A stretch of 34,774 bases of DNA from Verrucomicrobiota bacterium (GTDB lineage: Bacteria > Verrucomicrobiota > Verrucomicrobiia > Opitutales > Opitutaceae): positions 1 through 34,774 of the forward strand of contig JAUWBD010000030.1 in assembly GCA_030605125.1 (NCBI GenBank), written 5' to 3'. Shown piece after piece: positions 16,677 to 24,796 of this stretch; position 1 is the first letter of the stretch, and every line of letters begins with the position of its first letter. A program made the position numbers and the translations under genes. The notes under the pieces were generated by a model that worked only from the letters and a program-made list of their open reading frames with translations, was not told the origin of the DNA and searched no databases.

Positions 16677-18521
16677 ATGAAACCGCAAACTCGCACCACC
16701 GCGGCCCTCGCCGCCGCTTTCGCCGCCCTCGCGGCTGTTCCGTCGTATGGTCAGACAACTTTTAACTGGGTCGGTGGGGCCAGCAGCAACGGCAACATCG
16801 GCACGAGCGGAAATGTTAGCCCGAGCTTCGTGAGCTCCTCCGGAGCCGTTCTTGTCTTCGGCAATGCAGCCCTGACGGGCTCGGAGCGCAAAACTGCGGT
16901 CGTCAGCGCCGGCATCGATCTGCACAGCCTCAGATTTGGCGGCTCCCAAGACCTCTACGATTTCACCGTCTCCGGGACCCAGTTGGTCACCTTCAAAGCG
17001 TTCAATTCGGTCAACCCCACCATTCAGAACAACTCTTCGCGGACACACTTGGTCAGCGCTCCGCTCAAGATGGACAATCCGCTGACCCTTACGGGCAATG
17101 GTTCCGGCACCGTGACGCTGAGCGGCGCCATCACCACGGGCTCGCTGGCCATAACCAAATCCGGCACGAGCACCTTCGTCCTCTCTCACTCGTCGGTCAC
17201 CGGGTCCATGGCGCTCAACTTGAACGGCGGCGTTTTGGCCGTGAATTCCGCCAATGCCTTGGGAAGCTCCGGCACCATCACCTTCGGCGGCGGCACACTG
17301 CGTTATCAGAATGGCGTCACCACCGATTACTCGGCTAGATTGGCGGACACGGCTGGACAAGTTTATCGCATTGATGTGGGCGCCGACCATTCGGTGACTT
17401 TTGGAACGGGACGGGGTGCAAATGCGAAGTCTCTCAATAAGTCAGGCGCAGGAACGCTCGTTCTGGCTCCGAACGTCACGGATCAGACGGCAAACAATCG
17501 CACCAATAACTTTTCCAATGGCATCACCCTCTCCGGCGGCTACCTGCAGCTTGGCAACGGCAACGCCATCGGCACCGCCGGCACGATCAACTTCGCCGGC
17601 GGCGGGCTCCGCGCCACCTCGTCGAACACCTTAGACTACTCCGCCCGCTTCAGCACCGCGGCCGGGCAGCAATACAACATCGACACCAACGGCCAGAGCG
17701 TCACCTGGGCTTCGAACCTCCAGAGCTCCGGCGGCTCGCTGACCAAGAACGGCACCGGCACGCTCATCCTCACCGGCAACAACACCTACTCCGGCACGAC
17801 CAACGTCAACGCCGGCACGCTCGCCTTCGGCTCCGCCACGGCCCTCTCGCCCAACACCACCCTCAACGTGGCCAACGGCGCGACGGTGAACTTCTTCAAC
17901 CACACGATCTCCGGCGGCAACGTCAGCTTCAACGGCAACTACTCCACCGCCCTCACCGTCGCGGCGGGTTCCACCTGGAGTGGCAACAACACCGTCGCCG
18001 GCAAGGTCACCGTTAGCGGCAAGATCTCGCCCGGCAACAGCCCCGGCGTGCAAAACTACGCCAGTTCCGAGTGGCTGGGCGGCGGCGAGTATGACTGGGA
18101 AATCCTCGACGCCGAGGGCGTGGCCGGCACCGGCTACGATACGGTCAACATCACCGGCACCCTCGACCTCAGCGGCCTGAGCCCGAGCAGCAAGTTCACG
18201 ATCAACGTGATCTCGCTCAGCTCCATCGGCCCGGATGTGCCGGGCGACGCGCAGAACTTCGACGAGACCGGCTCCTTCGCCTGGACCCTCGCCACCGCCG
18301 GCACCATCTCGGGCTTCAACGCCGACCACTTCGACATCAACCTCGGCGGCTTCTCCAACGCCTACGTCGGCTCCTTCTCGCTCGGCGTGGTGACGACGAT
18401 GAGCAACCAGGAGCTGACGCTCTTCTACACCGCGATCCCCGAGCCCTCCAGCGTGGCGCTCCTCCTCGGTGTCGGCGCCCTCGGCGTCGCCGCCACGCGC
18501 CGCCGCCGCGTCCGCGCCTAA
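16677..18521 (+). CDS. PEP-CTERM protein with autotransporter-associated (PATR) repeats
   Basis: A 614-residue exported surface protein. The signal peptide spans residues 1-26 ('AALAAAFAALAAVPSYG'). The body is Gly/Thr/Asn-rich beta-helix sequence with PATR units such as 'GTGTLILTGNNTYSGTTNV' near 361-380. The C-terminus is a PEP-CTERM signal (587-614): IPEPSSVALL, hydrophobic stretch, then Arg cluster, normally recognised by an exosortase, which is not in this window. An internal duplication is visible: residues about 196-263 ('GTITFGGGTLRYQNG', 'DYSARLADTAGQVYRIDVG') and about 300-366 ('GTINFAGGGLRATSS', 'DYSARFSTAAGQQYNIDTN'). The first 850 bases look less GC-rich than the rest, suggesting a mosaic gene. 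A clear terminator follows. Confidence 0.9.
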   Translation: MKPQTRTTAALAAAFAALAAVPSYGQTTFNWVGGASSNGNIGTSGNVSPSFVSSSGAVLVFGNAALTGSERKTAVVSAGIDLHSLRFGGSQDLYDFTVSGTQLVTFKAFNSVNPTIQNNSSRTHLVSAPLKMDNPLTLTGNGSGTVTLSGAITTGSLAITKSGTSTFVLSHSSVTGSMALNLNGGVLAVNSANALGSSGTITFGGGTLRYQNGVTTDYSARLADTAGQVYRIDVGADHSVTFGTGRGANAKSLNKSGAGTLVLAPNVTDQTANNRTNNFSNGITLSGGYLQLGNGNAIGTAGTINFAGGGLRATSSNTLDYSARFSTAAGQQYNIDTNGQSVTWASNLQSSGGSLTKNGTGTLILTGNNTYSGTTNVNAGTLAFGSATALSPNTTLNVANGATVNFFNHTISGGNVSFNGNYSTALTVAAGSTWSGNNTVAGKVTVSGKISPGNSPGVQNYASSEWLGGGEYDWEILDAEGVAGTGYDTVNITGTLDLSGLSPSSKFTINVISLSSIGPDVPGDAQNFDETGSFAWTLATAGTISGFNADHFDINLGGFSNAYVGSFSLGVVTTMSNQELTLFYTAIPEPSSVALLLGVGALGVAATRRRRVRA

Positions 18522-18551
18522 GCCCGTCCGTCAGGTCACGCTTCGCCAACC

Positions 18552-18583
18552 AACCCGCCGCGGCTCGTCCGCGGCGGGTTTTT
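18552..18583 (+). terminator. Rho-independent terminator after the PEP-CTERM gene
   Basis: A perfect 12-bp stem, AACCCGCCGCGG (18552-18563) with CCGCGGCGGGTT (18569-18580), loop CTCGT, followed by a T-run to 18583. It lies 30 bases after the stop codon at 18521. Confidence 0.9.
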
Positions 18584-18642
18584 CATAAATAAAAAAGTAG
18601 CCGGCTTGGCGGGGCTTCGGCGTCCCGCCCTGTTGCCTTAGG

Positions 18643-18738
18643 GTAGAACGCGTTGTCCTCAACGCGTTGACGCGGCTAAGCCGCGCCCGGACCAGCGCGT
18701 TGGGACCAGCGCGTTGGGACAACGCGCTCCACCTTTGG
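18643..18738. repeat. GC-rich intergenic repeat, copy 2
   Basis: A 96-bp segment beginning GTAGAACGCGTTGTCCTC and ending ACAACGCGCTCCACCTT, with a central CGCGGCTAAGCCGCG. The sequence ACCAGCGCGTTGGG is tandemly doubled in its right half. It matches 13455-13547 and sits against the 3' end of the TPR gene. Confidence 0.85.
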
Positions 18739-18739
18739 C

Positions 18740-20446
18740 TCAGGGCAGCCGCGCCAGCACGTCGGTCACGCGCGCGATCAGTTCGCGATCCTGCGCCGGG
18801 TCGAGCGCGGCCAGCGCGTCCTCGAGCACGGCGCGCGCGGGCTTGCGCATCGCGAGCAGCCGCGGCAGGTGGCGGCGCAGCTCGGGCAGATCGCGCAGGC
18901 GCGCCCGGAGGAGGACCAGCTCGGAAAGCGCCGCCTGGTTGTAGATATCCTGCGCGGCCGCCTGATCGAGGGTGCGCGCCGCGGCGGCATCGGCCCCGAC
19001 CTGGAGCAGTTGCCGGGCGAGGAAGAGGCCTTCGGTGGCACGCAGGCGCGTGCCGCCCAGAAAGGCCGCGAGCTGGAGATCGCCGCGGGGACGATCACCG
19101 AGCGCGTAGTGCGCGACCGCGCGTAGTCCTGAAAACATCGAGCGAAAGTCGGTCACCGAGGCCTTGCGCGAAGCGTCGGCGCCGAGGTCGGCGGCGGCGA
19201 GGGCGCCGGCGTAGTCTTGGGCGACGAGCCGCGCCTGCATGAGCGCGAGGGCGAAAGGCTCGATCGCGGTGTCGCGGGCCCGCGCCAGCTCGAGGATGCG
19301 AGCGGCGAGCGCAGGGTCGCCCACGTCGAGGGCGAAGCCGGAGAGCAGTTGCAGCGCCCGCTCGTCCTCCGCGAAGTCGCGCAGATAGGCCTCGGTCTCC
19401 TCGCGCAGCGTGTCGAGGCGGTTGGCATCACGAGCCACGTAGAGCAGGTCGATGCGGGGACCGGGGCTGCCGGGCGAGAGTTCAAAGCGTTCGCGCGCCA
19501 CGGCCTGCGCCTCGGCGGTGCGGCCCAGCTCGCGGTAAAAGCGGATCAGGCGCACGCGCAGGTCGTCGCTGGCGGGGAAGTGCACGCGCTCCTGCTCGAG
19601 CCGGCGCACGGCCAGCTCGGCGTGGCCACGCTCCCAGTCGCCTTGGGCGAGCAGGAGCTGGCCCTCGGCCGCACGGTGCAGGCCCCAGCCGGCCACGAGT
19701 TCTTCCGCCTGGTCGTAGGCGCCACTGTGGTGCAGCGCGGTGGCGGCCTGGAGCGCAACAAAGAGGTGCGGAAGCTTTTCGTCGGGGCGCGGCGGCATAA
19801 GGCGCCGCGCGAGCGCGAGGGCGCGCTGGTCGTCCTGGACCTCGAAGAGCAGGCCGAAAAGCAAAGCGAGGTAGCTCGGGTCTTGGTCGATGGCGTCGCC
19901 GGCGCCCGCTTCGAGGGTTTGCAAGGCAAGGTCCACCCGGCCGAGGCCGAGATAGGCGGTGCCGAGCAGCTTGCGGCGCGGCAGATCTTCGGGCACGCGC
20001 TGGAGGCCCGCACGCAGGTGGGAAAGGCCCTGGACATGGCGCCCCTCGTGCCAATCCCGCTCGCCGCGGTCGAGGTGCCCGCGCGCGACGTTTTTCTTCG
20101 CTTCCGCCCAGAGCCAGGGGAGCAGCACCTGGTGGTAGCCGATGTTGTCGTGGCCGCGGCGGTAGCGCCAGGTGCCCCACACCAGGGCGGTGCCGGCCAT
20201 CCAAGACGCGAGCAGGGCAAAGACGAGCAGGGCAAAAACCCGCCGCCAAAACACATGCACCACCGATCCGCGCGAGCTTTGGTAAACCACCCAGAGGCGC
20301 AGCCGGAACTTGGGGGCGCGCGGATCAAATTTCCGCGAACTCGCCCGGCTCGAGCGCGAGGAAGACTCCCGGGATCGGGCGTTGGAGCTGCGCTCGGACG
20401 AGCGGGTGCGGCGCGGAGCGGACTCGGAAGAATCGCCGGAGGACAT
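18740..20446 (-). CDS. Membrane-anchored TPR protein
   Basis: A 568-residue protein. A Ser/Arg-rich, probably disordered N-terminus (residues 1-40) is followed by one membrane helix ('VFALLVFALLASWMAGTALV', about 70-89) and then a long series of helix pairs with TPR spacing. Examples are 'LPRRKLLGTAYLGLGRVDLA' (about 155-175), 'LIRFYRELGRTAEAQAVARE' and 'ALMQARLVAQDYAGALAAAD'. TPR domains are protein-protein scaffolds, so it probably holds an envelope complex, and the TPR part is likely periplasmic given the basic N-terminus. A TTG at 20452 would add two residues; ATG 20446 is preferred. Neither start has a Shine-Dalgarno sequence. The gene stands alone between two hairpins. No partner is identifiable. 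Confidence 0.82.
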   Translation of the reverse strand: MSSGDSSESAPRRTRSSERSSNARSRESSSRSSRASSRKFDPRAPKFRLRLWVVYQSSRGSVVHVFWRRVFALLVFALLASWMAGTALVWGTWRYRRGHDNIGYHQVLLPWLWAEAKKNVARGHLDRGERDWHEGRHVQGLSHLRAGLQRVPEDLPRRKLLGTAYLGLGRVDLALQTLEAGAGDAIDQDPSYLALLFGLLFEVQDDQRALALARRLMPPRPDEKLPHLFVALQAATALHHSGAYDQAEELVAGWGLHRAAEGQLLLAQGDWERGHAELAVRRLEQERVHFPASDDLRVRLIRFYRELGRTAEAQAVARERFELSPGSPGPRIDLLYVARDANRLDTLREETEAYLRDFAEDERALQLLSGFALDVGDPALAARILELARARDTAIEPFALALMQARLVAQDYAGALAAADLGADASRKASVTDFRSMFSGLRAVAHYALGDRPRGDLQLAAFLGGTRLRATEGLFLARQLLQVGADAAAARTLDQAAAQDIYNQAALSELVLLRARLRDLPELRRHLPRLLAMRKPARAVLEDALAALDPAQDRELIARVTDVLARLP

Positions 20447-20488
20447 GGGCAAAAAGGCGGGCGGAAGAAGGGCGGCGAAGCAGCGAAA

Positions 20489-20515
20489 GGCCCCGTCTCC
20501 AGTGGAGACGGGGCC
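20489..20515 (-). terminator. Hairpin between the PEP-CTERM and TPR genes
   Basis: A perfect 12-bp stem GGCCCCGTCTCC / GGAGACGGGGCC with an AGT loop. On the minus strand it is followed by only three T residues (TTTCGC). It lies 59 bases past the stop of the minus-strand PEP-CTERM gene and 43 bases before the TPR start, so it most likely ends the PEP-CTERM transcript. Confidence 0.65.
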
Positions 20516-20574
20516 GGTTGCTGGCTGGACCTGGACCGATTGGTCTTAGGCGGAGTGGGACTTAGCCAAAAGGC

Positions 20575-21495
20575 TTAGGCTTGGACCGAGCGGCGGCGGC
20601 GGGTGGCCGCGAAGCCGAGCGCGCCGAGCGCACCGAGCAGCGCCACGGAGGAGGGCTCGGGGATGGCCGAGGCGAGGATGAGGTCGCCATTGGCGGCGAA
20701 AGCGGCGGCTTCGCCACCGATCGTGAACGAGTTGGTGAGGCCCGCGATGACGCCGGTGAAGCGGATGAAGCTCGAGCCGGAGTGGGTGTAGTTGACGACG
20801 TCCACAACGCCGGTTCCGGAGTAGCCCGCGAAGGTCAGGGCGCCGGTGATGGCGTTGAAGTCGATGGTGCCGCCGCCGGAGCCGAGGGTCAGCGTGTCGG
20901 CCGAGTAGGAACCACCGGAGCCGAGGGCGAGCGTGGCGCCGCTGTCGATCTGGACGGCGGAGGTCGAATGCAAGGCTGCGGGGGTGCTGATGGTGAGCTT
21001 GCCGCCAATGACGGTGGTGGAGCCGGTGCGGTTGCCGGAAAGCGTCAATGTGCCGGCGCCGGTCTTGGTCACCGAGCCGGAGAGGGGCGCGCTGATGGTG
21101 GCGGCGATTCCGGTGCCGGTGGTGATGTTGCCAGCGACAGTCAGGGCGCTGGAGCCGCCGATGGTGTAACCGGTTGTCGTGAAAGAGATGCTGCCGACGC
21201 TAACCACGTCGTTCACGGTCACGATGCCTGCAGTGCCGCCGAAGACGGCTTCGGTGTTGGCGTTTGTGGCGTTGTCCCAGTGGGCCGAGTTAGCACCGCC
21301 GGTGATGCCAGTGGCCACAGTCGCCCATACCCGATTTGCTTGGCCACCAGAGGATAACCAATTATTCGTAACCAGAGTAGCCCCCGTGCCGGCGCCGGAG
21401 TTGTTTGCGTCGTAATAGAGCTGACCGAACGCCGCAGGCGCGAGGGCGAGGGCGGAGAGGGCCGCGGAGAGCGCGGCGATGTTGTTAGTTTTCAT
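20575..21495 (-). CDS. Short PEP-CTERM surface protein
   Basis: A 306-residue exported protein. ATG 21495 gives a signal peptide 'MKTNNIAALSAALSALALAP' ending at AAFGQ; the open frame upstream to 21609 adds only implausible residues. The body is a Gly/Thr/Ser-rich beta structure with one PATR-like unit ('KTGAGTLTLSGNRTGSTTV', about 180-200). The C-terminus is a PEP-CTERM signal: 'AIPEPSSVALLGALGALG' then 'RRRR'. It would be exported by Sec and sorted by an exosortase encoded elsewhere. It faces away from the C25-like gene across a 562-bp gap that has paired AGGCCT sites. The signal is nearly identical to that of the other PEP-CTERM protein, so the same sorting enzyme probably handles both. 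Confidence 0.88.
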   Translation of the reverse strand: MKTNNIAALSAALSALALAPAAFGQLYYDANNSGAGTGATLVTNNWLSSGGQANRVWATVATGITGGANSAHWDNATNANTEAVFGGTAGIVTVNDVVSVGSISFTTTGYTIGGSSALTVAGNITTGTGIAATISAPLSGSVTKTGAGTLTLSGNRTGSTTVIGGKLTISTPAALHSTSAVQIDSGATLALGSGGSYSADTLTLGSGGGTIDFNAITGALTFAGYSGTGVVDVVNYTHSGSSFIRFTGVIAGLTNSFTIGGEAAAFAANGDLILASAIPEPSSVALLGALGALGFAATRRRRSVQA

Positions 21496-22057
21496 GGTTA
21501 TTTTCGCTGGCTGGAGGTGAAGATGAGGAATCCTCCCGGTGTTACCCGAGCTTATGCAGGGCATGACTAGGTGGATTACCCCGGCTTTATTCAGCGCGCG
21601 TAGTGCCACGTAAAGGGTTTGCTATAGAAACAGCCTGAAAGAATTTCTTAACAAGGTTATTACAGGCCTACTAGTGAATCCATTCAGGCCTATTTCCATT
21701 TGTAGGATTCATTCCAACGCCATTTTTCCTCCGACTGAGTTGCAAAAGCACGGCACCGCTGCCTGTGCCCACTAGATTTTGATTAACGGCCGGTTAAAAA
21801 ACCACGCTCCCATTCTTTGTCTTAAAAAGATAGTTAGAGCCTCGCGGTTAAAAATCCTGATAGGGGAGCTTCACCCTATTTCTCAGCCGACACCCCCAAA
21901 CGCGTCCCACGCTGTTTCGGGACGATTTTGCACCTAGCTTGGGAATCGATGCCAGTCGCTCTGGGAAGGCTTCCCGTGCTGCCTAAAGGATCGCGCTGCC
22001 AACGCGCGGGGAAGCCTCCGCATACCCCGCAAAAAGGCACCGGAGTAGCCTTGGAGG
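21496..22057. other. Gene-free 562-bp divergent region
   Basis: No plausible gene is seen. The part 21600-21860 is AT-rich and must hold the promoters of the two divergent surface-protein genes; a CTATAG box is at 21620-21629 on the minus strand, without a good -35 box. TTAACGGCCGGTTAA (21783-21797) is a near-palindrome. GGTTAAAAATCC at 21846 resembles the tail of the array family. The leader near 21941-22030 contains an inverted GGGAAG/CTTCCC (21963-21975) and a GAAGCCTCCGCATACCC element discussed in the findings. Confidence 0.5.
21664..21691 (-). promoter_or_regulatory. Paired AGGCCT sites upstream of the second PEP-CTERM gene
   Basis: In gene direction the sites read TAGGCCTGAATGG and TAGGCCTGTAATAA, starting 22 bases apart and 169-196 bases upstream of the ATG at 21495. 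Their flanks resemble the pair at 16483-16521. A shared regulator is an inference. Confidence 0.35.
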
Positions 22058-24760
22058 ATGTTCTTCCCCAGCATACTTCAGACGTTTTCCCGGGCCGGAT
22101 CCCACTCTCTCCTCAAAGGAGCCGCCCTCACTCTGATCGGGCTCGCGCTGCTCCCCCGCCCTGCCACCGCCTCCCTCCCCCCCGAGCACCAAGCCGTCCA
22201 GGCTCACGCCAGCGTCACCCCCTCGCCGGCCCCGAGCATCACCCTGCGCTGGGCGCCGGATCTGGTGCAGCCCCCGCTCAGCCACGCCATCCGGCGCAAG
22301 GCCGCTGGCGCCGCGGATTGGGGGCCCGCCGTGGTCTTGCCCGGGCACGCGCTCAGCCACACCGACGCCGACGTCGTCCCCGGGCTCGCCTACGAATACG
22401 AGATTTCCAAGGTCCACTCCGCCTACACCGGCTACGGCTACGTGCAGGCGGCCATCGCGCTCCCGGCGGTCGAGCATCGGGGCGTGATCGTCCTGCTGGT
22501 GGACAACACCCAGTCGGCGCCGCTCGCCCCCGAGCTCGCCCGCCTGCAGGCCGACCTCGCGGGCGACGGCTGGCGCGTGGTGCGGCACGATCTGCCGCCC
22601 ACCCTGCCGCCCCCCGCGGTGAAGAGCCTCGTGCTCGAGGCCTGCCGCGCCCACCCCGGCGAAGTGCGCTCGGTGCTGCTCCTGGGCCGCGTGGCCGTGC
22701 CCTACTCCGGCCGCTACGCGCCCGACGCCCACTCCGACCACATCGGCGCCTGGCCGGCGGACGCCTACTACGGCGACATCGACGGGGAGTGGACCGACCG
22801 GCACGTCAACTTCACCCACACCCTCAACGCCGATCCGGAGATGCGCGAGCGCCTCACCAACGTGCCCGGCGACGGCAAGTTTGACGCGCAGGGCCTGCCC
22901 TCGCCGGTCGAGCTCGCCGTGGGGCGCGTGGACCTCTCGCGGCTGCCGGCCTTTGCCGCGAGCGAGACCGAGCTGCTCCGGCGCTACCTCGACAAAAACC
23001 ATCGCTTCCGCCACGGGCTCGAGCGGGTGGAGCGGCGCGCGCTCGCCGCCGACCACATCGGCTTTCTCGCCGGTGGGGAGTCCTTCTCGGTCGGGGCCTA
23101 CGCCGCCTTCGCCTCGCTCGTGGGCCCCGAGCGCATCAGCAATCTCAACACGCTCTACCCCGGCCGCACCGGGATGTGGTTGCCCACGCTCGCCGCCGAG
23201 GACCACCTGCTCGCCTTTGGCGCCGGCTGGGGCACTTGGACGGGCGCGCAGGGCGTGGCCACCACGGCCGGCTTCGCCGCGCAGGCGCCGCGCGGGGTCT
23301 TCGTTTTTCTCATGGGCAGCTACTTCGGCGACTGGGATACGCGCGACAACCTGCTGCGCGCCTCCCTCGCCTCCCCCGGCCTCGGCCTCGCCGCCGCCTG
23401 GTCGGGCCGGCCCCATTGGTTCCTCCACCCGATGGCCACCGGAGCCACCATCGGCGACGCCACCCGCCTCACCCAAAACAACCGCACCACCTACCGCGCC
23501 CCGGTCAACGGCCTCACCGGCTCGCCCCATATCGCGCTCCTCGGCGACCCCACGCTGCGCCTGCACCCGGTGCGGCCGCCCGCCGCGCTCCGCGCCGAGC
23601 CCGCGCCCGGCGGCGGCCTCGCCCTCGCCTGGGACGCCTCGCCCGACGCCGATCTCGGCTATCACGTGTATCGCGCCGACGGCCCCGATGCCGAGTTTGT
23701 CCGGCTCCACCCGGCCCCGCTCGCCACACGCACCTTCCTCGATCCCGCGCCGGCGCCCGCCGACGGCGCGGTTTACATGGTTCGCGCCCTGCGCCTCGAG
23801 GAGGGCACGGGCGGGACTTACCAAAACCTCAGCCAAGGCGTCTTCTGGTCGGCCTCGCCCGCCGGGGCGGACCTCGCCCCGCCCACCGTCGTGCTCGACC
23901 CGCCGCCCGCAATTGTCACCAATCTGGTGACAATCTCCGCACAGGCCTGGGACGATGTCGCCGTCGCGCAGGTGCGCCTCCTCGTCGATGGCCGCGAGGT
24001 CGGCCCGGCCGTATCCACACCGCCCTACACGTTCGAATGGGACAGCGCCAAGGTCGCCGACGGCACACGCTTCCTCGCCGCGCTCGCCACCGACACCGCC
24101 GGCCGCAGCCGCCTCTCGCCAAGCGTGGCGGTCGAGGTCGTCAACGCTCCCGCCCAGCCCGAGCCGCAGCCCGAACCCACTCCGGAGCCGGAACCCGCTC
24201 CGGGAAAGAAGGGTAAGTCGGGCAAGAACAGCACGCCCCCGCCTCCGCCTTCCGGCGATACGCTCTGGCTCGACGACGCCCTCCCTGCCGGCGCCATCGC
24301 CAGCACGACGGCCGGCGGCGATTGGTCCTGGATCGGCGCCCAGCCCGCGCCGTTTTCCGGACTGCGCGCACACGAGACCGGCTCCGCGACCGGCTGGGCC
24401 GAGAACATCCTCGAGCTCGGCGACGCGCCGCTCCCGGTCGCCACGGGCGACACGCTCTTCGTCCACGTGTGGCTCGATCCCGCGTCGCCGCCTCGCGAGC
24501 TCACGCTCACCTGGACCAGCGCCCAGGGCGATTTCCACTCCGCCACCTGGGGCCCGAAGAGCAGCGCCCGCGGCAAGGCGCCGGCGAATCAGGCGAGGCT
24601 CGGTGCCGTGCCTGCGGCCGGCGCGTGGACACTGCTCGAAGTGCCGGCCTCGGCGGTCGGCCTGGAGGGACGCCAGATTCGCCGGCTCTCCTTTGGCAGT
24701 CTGGAAGGTCGCGCGGTCTGGGACTACGCCGGCCGCGCCGCCGCCGCGCCGCGCCGGTGA
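22058..24760 (+). CDS. Secreted C25/gingipain-like protein with catalytic residues lost, FN3 and Ig domains
   Basis: A 900-residue exported protein. A signal peptide covers 1-38 ('LLKGAALTLIGLALLPRPAT'). Residues about 140-500 follow the peptidase C25 fold: 'GVIVLLVDNT', 'VRSVLLLGRVAVPYSG', 'WPADAYYGDIDGEW', 'ELAVGRVDLS', 'PHIALLGDPTLRL'. Where C25 enzymes have the catalytic His ('GHG'), this protein has 'GAGWG' (388-392), and where the Cys should be it has Ser421 ('MGSYFGDWD'). It is probably not a protease. FN3 (about 505-598), an Ig-like domain (608-695), a Pro/Glu linker and a C-terminal jelly-roll-like domain ('LWLDDALPAGA', 735-890) follow. A palindromic repeat lies in frame at the start of the Ig-like domain (about 619-628). 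GGAGG is directly against the ATG, too close for a normal ribosome site. Confidence 0.82.
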   Translation: MFFPSILQTFSRAGSHSLLKGAALTLIGLALLPRPATASLPPEHQAVQAHASVTPSPAPSITLRWAPDLVQPPLSHAIRRKAAGAADWGPAVVLPGHALSHTDADVVPGLAYEYEISKVHSAYTGYGYVQAAIALPAVEHRGVIVLLVDNTQSAPLAPELARLQADLAGDGWRVVRHDLPPTLPPPAVKSLVLEACRAHPGEVRSVLLLGRVAVPYSGRYAPDAHSDHIGAWPADAYYGDIDGEWTDRHVNFTHTLNADPEMRERLTNVPGDGKFDAQGLPSPVELAVGRVDLSRLPAFAASETELLRRYLDKNHRFRHGLERVERRALAADHIGFLAGGESFSVGAYAAFASLVGPERISNLNTLYPGRTGMWLPTLAAEDHLLAFGAGWGTWTGAQGVATTAGFAAQAPRGVFVFLMGSYFGDWDTRDNLLRASLASPGLGLAAAWSGRPHWFLHPMATGATIGDATRLTQNNRTTYRAPVNGLTGSPHIALLGDPTLRLHPVRPPAALRAEPAPGGGLALAWDASPDADLGYHVYRADGPDAEFVRLHPAPLATRTFLDPAPAPADGAVYMVRALRLEEGTGGTYQNLSQGVFWSASPAGADLAPPTVVLDPPPAIVTNLVTISAQAWDDVAVAQVRLLVDGREVGPAVSTPPYTFEWDSAKVADGTRFLAALATDTAGRSRLSPSVAVEVVNAPAQPEPQPEPTPEPEPAPGKKGKSGKNSTPPPPPSGDTLWLDDALPAGAIASTTAGGDWSWIGAQPAPFSGLRAHETGSATGWAENILELGDAPLPVATGDTLFVHVWLDPASPPRELTLTWTSAQGDFHSATWGPKSSARGKAPANQARLGAVPAAGAWTLLEVPASAVGLEGRQIRRLSFGSLEGRAVWDYAGRAAAAPRR
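23912..23940. repeat. In-frame palindromic repeat inside the C25-like gene
   Basis: ATTGTCACCA (23912-23921), loop ATC, TGGTGACAAT (23925-23934), a perfect 10-bp inverted repeat. Bases 23915-23940 occur again, 26 of 26 identical, in reverse orientation at 33186-33211 inside the alpha/beta-hydrolase gene. Here it encodes IVTNLVTISA. Confidence 0.9.
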
Positions 24761-24796
24761 AGCCGCCCAGGCCGCGGCGTGCCCGGCGATCGCGCC

